Assembly: GCA_018398815.1 (NCBI GenBank)
Contig: JAFLJL010014949.1
Coordinates: 40,001 to 104,000, forward strand
From: Conus ventricosus
Taxonomy: Eukaryota > Mollusca > Gastropoda > Neogastropoda > Conidae
Direction of reading: 5' to 3'
DNA: 64,000 nucleotides
How positions within the stretch are numbered: position 1 is the stretch's first letter; every line of letters starts with the position of its first letter. The translations under genes were made by a program, and so were the position numbers. The notes under the pieces were generated by a model. It worked only from the letters and a program-made list of their open reading frames with translations. It searched no databases and was not told the origin of the DNA. Positions 1 to 12,300 of this stretch are shown here, one piece after another.

Positions 1-79
1 ATCTTAAACCAAAAGGAGATCACAGCCTTGTATTTCATGTAGCTACTCCATTCTGGTGGTTCATGTTTATGTGTTGTGT

Positions 80-180
80 GTGTGGGGGGGGGGGGGGTGA
101 GTGATGTGAGGGAGAGAGGAGAGTAGGAGAGAGAGCAGACGAGATTGAGAGAGAGAGAGTCGAGAGTTGAGGAGAGAGAG
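80..180. repeat. GT/G run followed by GA-rich microsatellite
   Basis: A (GT)n and poly-G run passes into GAGA-rich sequence. The same composite microsatellite occurs in copy B at about 33795-33910. Confidence 0.8.
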
Positions 181-484
181 AGATGAATGTAAGTGCATGT
201 TACATGTGGACACATCTACATAATATGTTGTGCTGTGTTTGTTTTTTTTTTAATTACGAGTCAGCTTTTTTTTAAAATGTATTATTGGTCTGTATTTCTT
301 TTCTGGCATTTTACGACTATTTACACCTGACCCGGTGGCTCAGGAACTGATCTTGGATAACTAGCATTCGCAAAGCAGAAAAACAACATGCTAGACTGGT
401 ACATCCATCTTTTATTGTTAGGTATTCTTATTTCGGTGAACTGTTGCAAGTGACACTAGATTCCGACCATTTCATGAGCCTATT

Positions 485-488
485 GGTG

Positions 489-545
<57 letters not shown>

Positions 546-605
546 CGTGCGTTGCGTCGCGGGCGTGCGTGCGTGCGTGCGTGCGTGCGCGGTTTGTGTG
601 TGTGA
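485..605. repeat. (TG)n/(TGCG)n microsatellite
   Basis: A TG dinucleotide tract grades into TGCG tetranucleotides. Open frames here encode only Cys/Val or Thr/His strings and are not genes. Confidence 0.9.
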
Positions 606-1104
606 TTCAAACAGAATGGTGATGAATAGCGGAACATTCAATGGTCGTTTGAACTGTAAATTGTTGGCTATTCATAATATTCTTTGTTTTGCAACCGTCT
701 ACGCCGTGGATCCCTGCTGTCATCAACCCTTGTCCGCACAATATCTGGATGATGGGAGCTCCCAAAGGAGGTATAGCCTGAATGTTTTTTGTCCGTAGCA
801 GTTCAACTCGGATTACAAATACCAGGCTTTGCCCTTGCGAGACAGGTGGCTTTTGCACTGCTGGTGCGGTCGATGAGGTGGGGATGGTGGCAGTCGGGTG
901 AGTCTGGGATATCATTAAGGGCAGCCGTAGTGGCTTGGAGGAGATGTGATCATTGGGATATACACACTTTTCTGTGTTTTTTATTCTTATGTGGGCATCC
1001 CTAGTTTACAAGAGGTTATTTTCATTCAGCCACTTGTTGTTGGCGGGGCAACATTTCACATCCGATCTGACCACTGACACAACTCGCACTCTCAGATCAA
1101 CACT

Positions 1105-1440
1105 GGACGCGCGCGCACATCACACACAAACACACACACTCACACACACAACACACCTACACTCACACTTATGCGCTAGATCAGTCGCGTTTGCGATCTT
1201 CAGACGCGCGCGCGCGCGCGCACACACACACAACACAACACACTCACGCTGCCATGTGTGTGTGTGTGTGTGTGTGGGTGTGTGTGTGCTGTGTGTGGGT
1301 GTGTGTGTGTGTGTGTTGTGTGGTGTGACACATAGATGTATATACAAACAGTTCTGTGTTGTGCTGTGTGTGTAGTGTGTGTGATTTGTGTGTGATGTGT
1401 GTGTGTGTTGTGTGTGTGTGTATTTGTGAGTGTATTGCGC

Positions 1441-1472
<32 letters not shown>

Positions 1473-1545
1473 TGTGTGTAGTGTGTTGTGTGTGTGGGTT
1501 TGGGTGTGAATTTTTGAGTGTATGCGGCGCGCACGTGTGTTGTGT

Positions 1546-1580
<35 letters not shown>

Positions 1581-1615
1581 GGTGTGTGTGTGTGTGTGTG
1601 TTGCCGCGGTGTCAG
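1105..1615. repeat. (CA)n then (TG)n microsatellite cluster
   Basis: CA-rich sequence switches to TG-rich sequence at about 1254, so the block forms a large imperfect inverted repeat around a short GC core. The same arrangement is present in copy B (about 34820-35230). Confidence 0.9.
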
Positions 1616-1689
1616 TGTATGCCGGAATGGCCGTTTTGTGCCCGAGCTGTGGCTTTAAGTAAGTCATGATATTGTACTGTTAATTAATC

Positions 1690-1865
1690 GTGCTAACAAT
1701 AGTAGTAGTGGTGGTTGTAGTAGTAGTTATTGTAAAACTGCTGCAGCAGTAGTAGTAGTAGCAGACGCAGCAGGTGTTGTAGTTGTTTTGTAATAAGCTG
1801 TAGCAGATCCAGCTCTAAGGATGAAGTTGATGCTGATGACGACGACGACGACAACGACGGTGTGG
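1690..1865. repeat. Trinucleotide (AGT/GTA/GAC) repeat tract
   Basis: Imperfect GTA/GCA and GACGAC trinucleotides. Copy B has the equivalent at about 35330-35530. The serine- and leucine-rich frames across it are repeat artefacts. Confidence 0.8.
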
Positions 1866-2239
1866 ATACTCGATGGGAAGATGTTGATGACTGATGGTGC
1901 ATGATCATTAATATGATTGTGACGATGATAAAATAAGCCTCTTGAAAATCGGAACGAAATTTTAGCCACGCCGGTAGGTCTTCCAACGAATGCATTTTCT
2001 TTTTCATGTAACTGTTTTCAAAGTTAGTTTGAAACTTTACAAGATTTGCTGCTCCCCCCACCCCCAACGAAAAGAGACAAACAAATTACAGACAAAACCA
2101 CGACGCGTTTCGACGTCTTTGCTCTTTTCATGCGAGACAAATAACATTTCAAGACAATGAAATGAAGAGTGCTATCACCTTAGGTCTCAAAATTGGGCGA
2201 CAAAGGATCAGGAAAGAAAAACTGTTTTCGTGACACTTT

Positions 2240-2611
2240 GGGCGTGTGTGATTTGTGTGTGGGGTGTGTGGTGTGTGTTGTTGTTTCGTGCGGTGTTTGT
2301 GCGTGCGTGTGTTGAATGCGTGCTTATGTGTGCGTGTCCTGCGCACGTGCATTGTGTGTGTGCGCATGCGTGAGGCGGCGTGTGCTTGCGTGCGTGTGTG
2401 TTAGTTGCTTATTAGACCAGGCAAGGCTGACTTACATCGCAGCAACCCTCATATCTGAGGGCATGCACCTATCGCCACCTGGGGGACCGCATGTTGGGGG
2501 TGGTCGCCCCTGCGCCAGTGTGTGTGTGTCTGCTGTGTGTGTGTGTGTGTGTGGTGGTGTGTGTGGCGCGCGCGAGCGCGCGTGTGGTGTGTGTGTGGTG
2601 TGTTGTGTGGG

Positions 2612-2646
<35 letters not shown>

Positions 2647-2735
2647 GTGTGTGTGTGTGTGTTGTTGTTGTTGTTGTTGGTGTCGTTGTTGTTGTGTTGG
2701 TGTTGTTGCTGCTGTTTATGTGCTTGCGCGCGCGC
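2240..2735. repeat. TG/TGCG and GTT microsatellites
   Basis: TG-rich stretches with a (GTT)n tail surround a short non-repetitive island at 2405-2510. The island is also present in copy B near 44035-44150. Confidence 0.85.
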
Positions 2736-3406
2736 CTCTTTCTCTTAAATGTCTGTAACATAATTGAGATGGGGATGATGATGAAATAAGTCACTTGAAA
2801 ATATAAAAAATGAAGAAAAAACGAAACCGAAAACCAGTCAACTGCACTAACTAGAGCATTCGTCTTTTTCTTATAAAACTCCCTCATCCAACTGTCCTCC
2901 CGGGTTACCATTCAACTCTTCTAATCATTGTATCCTTGTGTTTTATTTTTTTGTGTTTTTATTTACTATTGTTCAGTACGTTTATTTTGGCTCGAGTCGG
3001 TAGCGGTCGATCAGGCTAGCCTTAAGGCTGCAGGCGCCATAGATACTCATGCCTCACGTCTCCCCCCTCTGTTTCACATGTACATCTCAGTGCTCTGGGC
3101 ACAGGAAGCTCACAACTCACTACTCACGCATCAATCGCCGGTTGTGTGTTGACGGTGCAGAAGGGCAGTGCTGTTGCTCAACTGGTCAGAACGCAATATT
3201 TTGTGGTTTGTTTCTTTTTTCGATGATGGATTCTTCCGACGAAGAAGATCTCCTGATTTTGCTCTTGCTATCAGGATGAGGAAGCGGAAGGAGACAAAGC
3301 CATATGGTGCCAAGAGCATTTCTTCCTTAGAGAATCATGAGGAAATTCCTCCGGACATTCCTTATCTCCTTGATAATCATGATAAAGAACACTTATTCCA
3401 ATTATA

Positions 3407-5114
3407 CGGGTCGAACTTTTAATTTTGGACCACCCGAAAAAAAGGCCTTCTTTTTAAATTGTCCCCCCCCCCAAAATACTAGCCATGCATTTTTTTTGAG
3501 AATTCGACTTGGAAAGGTTTAAGGGGCTTAACAAAGTATTCAGCAAAGCTTGGCGAAAGCTGTTCTTATTGTCACGTGCGCATGCAGAGGAGGGGCGGGG
3601 GGGGGAGGGGGGCGGGGGGGAAAGTTGCAGGGGAAGATTGTTGTCAAAATTGCTTGGTTTTTAAGCATGTAGTGAACACGCTTCAAATCGGGTTTTGCAC
3701 TGAAATTCAAATGCACGTGCAAAAAACCTATGCATTGAGTGCATTTTATGGACTGGCTGGCCCTAAATGAGCCAAAGGGCTAATTCTTCATAACACAAAA
3801 TGGCCTCCAAGAGTAAGCCTGTCTGATTTGACCGGAACGGGCGAGTGCATGGCTTGCATAGATCGAATTGGCGTTCGCTCAAGATGTGGCCAGACGACTA
3901 CAAGGTGTCCACTCTCCTTCAATCATTCGGATGAGGAATGTTTTTCATGCCACTGGAACTGTCAAAGTGAGACCCCGTCCAGGCTCTAAGTCTCAAGATG
4001 ACCGCTGACAAGAGGTTGGACAGGTTCATATGCAGGCATGGCTTGTCGGTCCAGGACCACCCACACTCCAACTCACATCAGGGTCGGCTCCAAGCTTGCC
4101 TCTATACAGCAGTTGTGTGAGTTGATCCATACGGCGGCGCCTCAATGCTGCCACCCTTCGAGCAAGGCGCCCCAGTCCGGAAATCAAAAAATGGACTGCG
4201 GCCCTCCAGGCACGTCGCCGGCATGGTGCTCAGCTCATCGAACTTGGGACTCGGGGATCAGTGGCGGACTGGGGCTTTTCTTACGATGAGTTACAAGTTC
4301 CTGTTGAAGCACGAGTTGGCGCAATTCCGGGTGTGGCGGTTACGTACCTGGGAAGCAGCGCAGATGACGTCATCCAGAGGTCGTCGCTTTTGGTGGTGGC
4401 TCCGTCCACTGGTACGGGGGGGGGGGCAGGGAGGTGGGGGGGGGGGGCGGCATCAGCAGTCACCAAAAGACTCCCCTGTACATGTGGATGGCACCTGAAC
4501 GGCCAACGCTACCTGCAGGAGATTTTCGGCTTTGGTTGTCCCAGCACTCCTGCAGATTGGGCTCAGGCAGTGTTCATGGTCGAAAATGCCCACCCCACAT
4601 CGTTTGTTCGAGCCGTGCATTAACACTTTTGTCGGTGCTAGTGGCATCACCAGGTGCAATCGGCGGCAAACAGCCCGGACATGAACATATTGAGAACATC
4701 TGGGGCGAGGCTTGGGCAGGAGGAGTTCAAGGAAAATCACCCTGTTCCGGCAAATAGACATGGAGCTGCTGCACTACCTGTGCAGGAGTGGGCCAAACCT
4801 CCCCCAGGCATATTAACACAGAACAGTCCAAACACTTGATGGCAGCGCTTGTGTGGATTGTGTGGCAGCACGAGGGGGGCACACTCGGTTTGATCAGATC
4901 TGTAAAAGTAAAGCTCGTTTTGTGAATCTTCATTTTGGGGGGTAGTCTCATTCAGCTCCCTGTCTAATCAGAAAGATTGATTTTTTCGATGAAGTGACAA
5001 ATGTTGTTCACTGAATGAAATTAAACATTTATAAGTTTCGGTCGTTTGTCGGTTGTTCTTTCTATTGTTTTGTGAGACTGTGTAGAAGTGGTCCTTAATT
5101 AAAGTTCGACCCTG
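3407..5114 (+). mobile_element. Tc1/mariner-type DNA transposon inserted in copy A
   Basis: The 1708 bp element has terminal inverted repeats. The left end begins CGGGTCGAACTTTTAATTTT and the right end, reverse-complemented, begins CAGGGTCGAACTTTAATTAA; both continue to GGACCAC. It is flanked by TA at 3405-3406 and 5115-5116. Copy B carries the uninterrupted site with a single TA at 44900-44901, which proves insertion at a TA dinucleotide, the target of Tc1/mariner transposases. Confidence 0.9.
3800..4945 (+). pseudogene. Tc1-family transposase, frameshifted
   Basis: The reading frame starts at the ATG at 3800 and is recognisable to a stop at about 4945, roughly 380 codons, close to the usual 340-350 for Tc1 transposases once indels are allowed for. 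An N-terminal helix-turn-helix DNA-binding region lies at about 3830-4250. The middle part is at about 4260-4410. The C-terminal catalytic region contains SPDMN in one frame and HIENIWGEAW in the next (4671-4715), corresponding to the final catalytic acidic residue of the DDE/D domain. At least four frame changes and internal stops make it inactive. A poly-G run at 4418-4447 sits in the middle of the coding region and is itself frame-breaking. The enzyme would have cut and pasted its own element at TA sites. Confidence 0.8.
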
Positions 5115-5250
5115 TATAAGGGATGTCGCCACAATCAGGATACATTACCCTGACAGTCCCTCGTGCTGGAATGTCTGAAGCAGATTATTCAAATGGAGGA
5201 AAAACCAATCGAAGCAGAAGAAATGGCATCGTTACTCTCAGGGTTGACTG

Positions 5251-6017
5251 TTCTTAGTGGTTAGGGCACTTGTCCTTCTCCAGTGATATCAGTCATTCTG
5301 GCTTTCTTTTTTTTTAATCTTTTTTTGGCTATAAGTTGTTCTATGTTGATAGATAAACCTGGTTTGATTGGGGTTAGAAACTACAACAAATCAAAATCGT
5401 AAACATACAGGTTTGTTTGTCACATCACTCAGCACACACACAACACACACAACACACACACACACAAATGCACACATACAAAAAATATACTTAGAGGGAT
5501 AATGCAAATACATAATGAACAAATTTATATGACGGGTGCATGGACTGAGCCTTCGGGCACATTCTGAGCGTTTTCACTGAATACCGTTATTGCTGGGTAA
5601 TCGAGTGCTCCGGCCAAGTGCCCCAGTAGTCCCGCTGAACCCTTGGGATCCCATGTCACCTGGAAAATTCTGAAGACAGGAGGAGCTCTGCCAGGATGGG
5701 CATTGGGAGACTATCGTGAGTGCCCATGACACACAAAGTTGTGGAGGTTTTTTTCCAATGATAGGGAGCGTAGGAAGGTATGTGATGGTGATGGGTGATT
5801 GACTGGAACTGCTAGGGTGATGGAATTGGGTATAAGAAATGATTGTGATTGTGACGGAGTCACCGCAAACTCCACACGTTCGGTCCACAGCACCTCCTGT
5901 ACAAACACAACACGCCGCCACCACCACCTCCCCCTTCTGTCTTTTTCTCTCCCTTCTGTCTCACAATCGGCTGTTATAGATTTTCAATTCATGCCAAACT
6001 TGCCCTTCAAGCACCAG

Positions 6018-6056
<39 letters not shown>

Positions 6057-7040
6057 ACCCACCCCCCCCCCCCCCTCCTGCTTAGCGACAAGGCGTTACG
6101 AGAAAAAGTTTACATCGCTTCTATGTCGCCCGTGTCTCCCCACCTTCCTTTACCCTCTCCCCCCCTCTCTTCTCATCCCTCTGAATTTTGGCAGCGATAA
6201 AAGTTTGTCATTTTCGGTATTATGTTTTTTCTGGATCCCTCTTCACCACCGTCTGGGCGGGTCACATAACATTTGGCTGAGTTTATTTTGGAGACATATT
6301 GTCCTGCGAAACTTCAAGGGGTGTGCCGCCTTACTAAAAAAAAAGAAAGAAAAAAAACAACCCTTATCCTCCTGCCCGAAGAGGGTGCCAGCAGGAAAGA
6401 ATCATTAGATGTCCGTCCCACCATCTCGCAGCATCGCTCGGAGGGTACCTTGGTCATCTAAGAAACTCATGAGACACCACAGGACATTACTATTCAGCGT
6501 TTCATAACACCCACCGCCCCCCCATCGCACATTCAAATCAGCAGGGGGCGTCGGGAGTTTAGCGAAGCGGAGGGACACCCTAGACACAAAATGTTCAGAC
6601 AGGTTAGAAGCAGTCGCCGGGCACTACAGTCTGGGGAGGGCATTTCCAGTCCTCGATTGTTTGGGGGAGGAAAGATTCAACAGTTGTTTGTTCTAGGGGT
6701 CAGGCGCTTAATCTGCTTTGTTACTTCATGTTCGGCGGGATCTTGTGTTTTGGACAAGTTGGGACGTGAGGTCTTCGCAGCAGATGTTGCATGTCTCTTC
6801 CCACTTTCCCTTCCCTCTCTTCATCTCTATCACTCTGGATGGCTAGGAGTCGGCGCACTACAGAGAAACAGTCAATCTACTTCTTCTCTCGCTCACCACC
6901 ACCCCATCCTCCCACCCCTCAACTACCCACTACTCGGACAGGGTCGTGCGTGGAAAACCATAGTGATGCAATAGTTAAAAGCGCTCGGTCTGATTAGCAT
7001 AGCTGTGTAGAAAGTGCCTGATAGACAGAATTAAAGATTA
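5251..7040. other. Non-coding remainder of copy A with CA and poly-C tracts
   Basis: No gene recognised. It holds a CA tract (about 5430-5465), a poly-C run (about 6019-6075) and pyrimidine-rich stretches (6130-6180, 6800-6920). The sequence matches copy B 45036-46725. Proline-rich frames over the C run are composition artefacts. Confidence 0.7.
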
Positions 7041-7238
7041 TTGTAATTGCTTGTATGTGTGGACGGCTATCTGTTACTCTGTCGCTCAAATAGAAAAATC
7101 GTTCGGGGGTTCACCACTGGACAGGATACTCTGTTGAATCCGTATTTAGCCTCACCCTTTGATTCCATAAAGAAAGTTTTTTTGTATCTCCCAGTTCTTA
7201 TAGACAGGGAGTACTTTAGAAATGGCGAACGAAGAAAT

Positions 7239-7298
7239 GCTGTGTGTGTGTGTGTGTGTGTGTGTGTGTCGATGTGTGTGTGTGTGTGTGTGTGTGTA
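7239..7298. repeat. (TG)n microsatellite
   Basis: About 60 bp of TG repeat, just beyond the end of the duplicated segment. Confidence 0.9.
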
Positions 7299-7370
7299 CG
7301 TGGTCAAAATGTGTTCCACTCGTCCAGACAAAACTACTGCGGCCGATCGTTCTTGTAAATTTGTAGGTAT

Positions 7371-7935
7371 GTTCATTATGGGCACGGATGATGCCCGATG
7401 TTTTGTTTGACCGCTTATAGCGTTACTAACGCTGTACACGGTTTTTCTTCTTTTCGGGAATATCTCCGAAAGTACTTTCGCAGATCTTTGTATAAAAAAT
7501 GAGCAGTTACGTTCATTATGGGTCACGGACGACGCCCGATGTTTTAGTTTACCTCGTTATGTAAACGGGTTTTTCTTCTTTATGGAATATCTCAGAAAAG
7601 TACTTGGGACGTTCTTTCTGAATATTTGTCGGTTTGTACATTATGGGTTCACGTAATATTGCCCGTTGTTTTGTTTACGTTTATAACCGATACTATCGGC
7701 TGTATCGGTTTTTCTTCCTTTATGGAAAATATCTCTGAAAGTACTTGGCGACCTTTATGAAAAATTAGCGGTATGTTCATGATGGTATGAAAATTTGAAT
7801 GGTTTGTTCTTATGGGTCGGATGATGCCTGATGTTTCAGTTCTGCCCGTTAATATGCCTTACTAACGGTGGTAACGGCTGTAACGCTTTTCTTATTTATG
7901 GAATATCTAAGTTGAAAGTAGGCTTAACTTGGCGG
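7371..7935 (+). repeat. Tandem ~125-140 bp monomers upstream of a LINE
   Basis: Four imperfect units start at about 7371, 7511, 7636 and 7806, with a partial unit at 7775. Each contains GTTCATTATGGG, then GATGCCCGATGTTTT, then CGGTTTTTCTTC, then TATGGAATATCTC and AAAGTACTTGG. The array stops at the beginning of the region that encodes the LINE ORF1. By analogy with the 5' UTR monomers of mouse L1 elements, it may be the element's promoter. That role is inference. Confidence 0.8.
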
Positions 7936-9250
7936 ATTCGGTGAGTGTCGCCTCGAAGGGTGCGGACGTATTCTTGCCACGCTCTCAACGGCCCGAATCT
8001 GAGCTGTGAAACTCGGTCGTACGCTTTGCCTAAACGCCGCTAACTGCGACAGCGTCTTTCTTTTCTTTTTTTCCTGACGTTAAGTTTATTCGTTGAAAAT
8101 GCAAGCTTTTTCTACAGTAACTCCCGTTTTTTTCTCAAATCAACGAACATTCGGATAACGACAAGATCGCCCGTCGGATAGAAATGTGCTTGGCGGCGGA
8201 ATCGAGTGGCTTAGTGGCCAGGGCTCGATCATCGGATGCTCAGAACATTGGCAGCTTGTGGCGTATTTAACCCCGCCACAAGGAGGCACGGATGACAATC
8301 CTTGTCCGGGGTATGCGGATGAGGGGGATACTACGCTACTGGGATGCAGTACTAACCCTATGTTCTCCACAGCGATACAGGTGAGGATAAGCCTCTACAA
8401 AAATGTGGAATGACAAAAATCCCATACTCGGTCGCAGGACTCGGGGAAATCGAGAATTCACGTGTCATGCTGGTTGCGGACTGAGTATCAGAGATTAAGA
8501 TGGAGTGAGCTCGCGACGCAGGACAACAAATTGACTCCGAGTTGTAACGGGTCGCAGGTTTGTTTTCATAACTGTCCCCCTTACTCCTATTGATAAATTT
8601 GTGATAAGTCAGTTGTTTACAGCTAAGTTGTTCCACAGAGAACAAAAAAACAGCAGAAAAAAAGTCATTTGCTCCCGTTGTCTGAAGCCAGATCACCATG
8701 TCTCACAGTGCTCAGGAGACATTGTATGTAGACTGTGTGGGCAAAAGGACACAAAGAGGGGACGTCGAATGTAAACTAAACAGACAGACAGGACAGCGGA
8801 CAGACAAATAATTGATGGCCGACTGGCGACGTAATTTGGAACAGACAGGAAAACGGTATAAAAGAATGGGATAGTTGAAATGTCTGGTGGTCAAAGAAAT
8901 TCTTTGCTCAAGTGAAAAAAATACAGTCGCTAGCAAGTCTGTCGCCGGAATGACAGAGGACGTCCTATGTCCCGGCAAACACCCTCCTGACCTCCCTGGA
9001 CCGCCTCTCCCGCAAACAGGTCAGCTACCCCCAGCACGAGGCGCCTGTCCAGACACCGAACACAGCCCGGGAGAGGAAGCAGAAAGTACCGGCGTGTGAG
9101 GTGGGTAGGATGGCTCGTTGACAGCCGATTTAGTGGACTCCGAGTCAGAGCCCACACGGGCTGATGGGGGGGAAATTGATCAGGGATGTACTAGTCATGA
9201 ATACCAAACGGACAATGGCTGCGAAATGTATTATGGACTTATGAGTTTGA
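7936..9250 (+). pseudogene. LINE ORF1, zinc-knuckle nucleic-acid-binding protein
   Basis: The clearest part is at 8670-8762, which reads CSRCLKPDHHVSQC followed by CRLCGQKGH: one complete CCHC zinc knuckle and the start of a second. Paired CCHC knuckles are typical of ORF1 proteins of Tx1-like LINEs, which bind element RNA. Upstream sequence (7936-8660) reads in patches with many stops. Downstream (8900-9170) is a Ser/Pro/Arg-rich, low-complexity tail. The start codon cannot be assigned. Multiple frameshifts make it a pseudogene. The assignment rests on the knuckles and on position directly before ORF2. Confidence 0.6.
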
Positions 9251-9315
9251 CAGTGTTTAATCTGATTGAAATTGCCAATAGTTGAATTAAATAAATCTGA
9301 ACTTTTTCTCTTTAT

Positions 9316-12300
9316 GGATTAATTCAATATTGTTTCACTAAACGTTAGAGGTTAAAAAACAGGTATAAAAGGAACTAATTGTTTGATATTCATAGAAAAA
9401 TTCGTTTTGATGTATTTGCTTTACAAAGAATGTCACATAACAGACAGAGATGTAAATGAATGAAAGCATTGGGGTGGATATATTTTTTTCAAGGAGGGAA
9501 CGAACAAAAGCAGAGGAGAAGTTATTTTGATTTCAAAAATCTTTAAGGAAATTTTATGTTAGAGGCTTGCACAAGACAGAATCTTAGCATTTAATATAAT
9601 GGTTGCAAATTTTATGCACCCTATACAACAACAAAGGAAAAAATCATATATTCTCGGAAAATTGACGTGCGAAATTTTCAATTCTATGGTGTACGAAGAT
9701 TAATTAGTCTTGGTGTGATTTTAACTGCACTCTGATCAGTGACCTCGACATAGTGGGGCAGTGTCAACCCCGACAGTTCCGGAAACTGCAGTTTTAAGCA
9801 TGTAATTAATACTGTAGATTTAACAGGATACTGGAGGAATTCATCATCCAAAAGTAAAAAGATGCCTCTTGGATTCGCGTCTACCCATTTATAGCGCGCA
9901 GATTAGATTATTGTTTTGTTTCCTATAACATTTTGCGTTTTTGTTACTTTGTGTGAACAATTTTGTGTTCGAATTCTGACCTTAACGGCCGTTGTCCTTG
10001 AATTGGATGAGAATGTCTTCATCCGGGGACCAGGGTATGGAGATACAACAATAGTTATCTTAAAAATGTTCTGTTTGCTACAAAAAATGCATGATATGTT
10101 AGGACATGTCTTTTAAACAGTGAAGGTCTCTGAATTTTGTAGAAAAATGGGAAATGTGTAAGGTGAAATAGGAAAATTTTTGTATAGATTTCGGGAAAAA
10201 ATTCTGGCTCTTGTGAGAAAAGAAATGATATCTTTTATATTTCAGTCAAGTACTAGTCTAGGAAAAAGAGCTCGCAACGATCCCAAAACAAAAATATTAA
10301 TAAACGCTTTATGGACAGTAAAACAGAACCTAGAGATTTTGCAGGATTATAAAGATAGAGGCGCTCAAGTAAGATGCAGACTTAAATGGATAGAAGAAGG
10401 AGAAAAAAGAATACAAAATATTTTTGTAGTTTAGAAAAAGGCACGAAGTAGAAATAGGATTATTACAAGACTGTGTGTACAGAGACAGGTAACATTTATT
10501 ATTTGACAAAAGAGAAATATTGCAAGAACAAAATTGCATTCTATAAACAGCTATATGACCAGAATACAGAAGCATGTTAGTAGAAGAAAGCTGCCGACAT
10601 TTTTATTGAATATACAGAAAAATAAGGACGTGAGAAGAAAACGACGCAGTAATATGCGAGGATAGTGTCATTAGAAGAGAGACATCTGCTCTCAGGAAGA
10701 TGAAAAATGGATCGCTCCAGGAAAGCGTTGGTTTAACAACCGAGTTTTACAAGTTTTTTGGTCAAAATTAGGCAGGTTTTTTTTGCGTTTTGTCAACTAA
10801 CTCCTTAATTGAATCCTTCAACAGTGGTAGCCTATCATTTACACACCGGCCACGGCATAATAACTCTTTTCACAAAGTTAAAGACCTTAGATAGAGATAA
10901 CTTAACAACTGGAGACCATCACTCTTACAAATTCGGATTATAAAATTGTGGGCAAAAGTACTCTCAGAAAGACTAGGCAAAGTCATCCATAACTTAGTTA
11001 ACGAAGATCAAAGTTGGATACATAAAGGAAAGAAAATATAGCAACAGTTGTAAGAACCATCGATGATGTCAGATCAACTATTTAAAATAAACCGGAAAGG
11101 CAGGGTAATTGTACCTGGACCATATCAAAAAAATATCTTTTTCATGTATTCAAAGTTATGGGATTGGGCACCGATTTCCAAAGATGGGGTGACTTTAAAA
11201 ATTGGTAACCAAAGTTGTATCAACCTTGGAGGCTGGTTGTATGAGCCATTTAATGTAATTTTGGAAGAAGCAAGGCTGTACCTTTTCCCCTTTAGCGTTT
11301 GTTTTTAGCTGTGGAGCTCTTGCTGCAAAGATTAGGAAAAAGTGAAGTAACGGGTAATATCCAAGTGCCATACATCGGCTCCGTGCAAATGAGCAGTATA
11401 TTAAAAATAAAAACAACTCGCTCATGGACACCACCTATTCTTAGATACAAAATGACATGATTGTAGGTTTGAAATATTCTGAAAGCATTCGAAAAAGTTC
11501 TCTGGTTCTTAAGCTTAAATATAATTAAAACCAAAGCTATAAGAATGGGCAGGAGAATAAATGGGAAACAATCTGCCTTTTCTATAGTTGAAAGAATAAA
11601 CTATATTTGAATTTATTTTGAAAAAGACTCAAATGGCCAAAAACAAGGGAAGAAAGAAAACTGGAAAGGCAGAGTTGAAACCATAGAAAAAACTAATAAA
11701 GACGGGAGCAAAAGAGTTATCAGCATTCATGGCAACTTATCAGTATTAATCTTTTTTGGTTAGTCAACTTAGTCTTTGTAAAGCAGTCAATGGTTTTCAT
11801 TATGAAGTCTTGCGAAGATAAATACGATGTTATATAAATTTGTTTGGCAAAAGAAAAATCACTGTAATCGGAAGCATTCGAAAAAGTGAAAGGAAAAGTA
11901 ATGGAAGCAGACTATAATCGGGAGGTTTAAAAATGGTTACGTTGTGGAACTGCAAAACTGTATGTATTTGCCAGGGCAGGGAAATTGTTTTCTGCGCACA
12001 GACGAAATATTGGAGTAAAGATTCCGAAGTGGCATTATAACAATTATAATTAGAATTATAGATATTTAAAGGCTTAACTGTAATGCAATGCAGTTGCAGA
12101 AAAATGAAACGGGAAAAATAGACAATGAAATTTGGAAACATGTAGTTTCCATTTATTTGAATAATAAGAGGAAAACCAAGATAGAAGAAAATAACACCAT
12201 GTTCGTTTTTGATCATATGGTTTTTTATAATGACTTGATAAAATATAATAGGCAAGATATTATATTTTCAAGAATGGAAAGAAAAGGGAATTACAGTTTT

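Larger units (their letters stand above)
3223..5250 (+). pseudogene. PIF/Harbinger-like transposase N-terminal fragment, split by a Tc1 insertion (copy A)
   Basis: A frame opening at 3223 or 3226 reads MDSSDEEDLLILLLL, the acidic then hydrophobic opening typical of PIF/Harbinger (HARBI1-type) transposases. A basic region and a stretch resembling the family's N-terminal helical domain follow in shifted frames. The frame is interrupted at 3405 by the Tc1 element and resumes at 5117 (aligned with copy B) to about 5250. No catalytic DDE part was found downstream, so this is an exon-sized remnant. Comparison with copy B shows the same frame with independent indels, so neither copy is intact. The family call rests on recognising the N-terminus only. 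Confidence 0.5.
1..7068. repeat. Long segmental duplication, copy A
   Basis: The sequence from the window edge to about 7068 reappears in the same order and orientation at 33733-46755. Matching landmarks include the opening (A 1, B 33733), the TG-rich block near 500 and 34205, the trinucleotide block near 1690 and 35330, the text 'ctcaaaattgggcg' (A 2185, B 43780), a Harbinger-like reading frame (A 3223, B 44719), and the end around 7040-7068 and 46725-46755. Copy A differs by many small indels and carries a private Tc1 insertion. The left limit lies outside the window. Outside that frame and the Tc1 element I see only microsatellites and unrecognised sequence. Confidence 0.85.

Noticed and set aside
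953..1667. Cys/Val- and Thr/His-rich frames over TG/CA repeats (also 17555-18147, 31086-31699, 34747-35291, 43661-44370)
   Set aside because: Direct translations of dinucleotide repeats.
5799..6200. 133-codon frame with a proline run
   Set aside because: The proline run is the poly-C tract, and the frame is not kept in copy B.
7371..7935. The monomer array considered as a host satellite
   Set aside because: It is only four units and ends where LINE ORF1 begins, so a LINE 5' end is the simpler reading.
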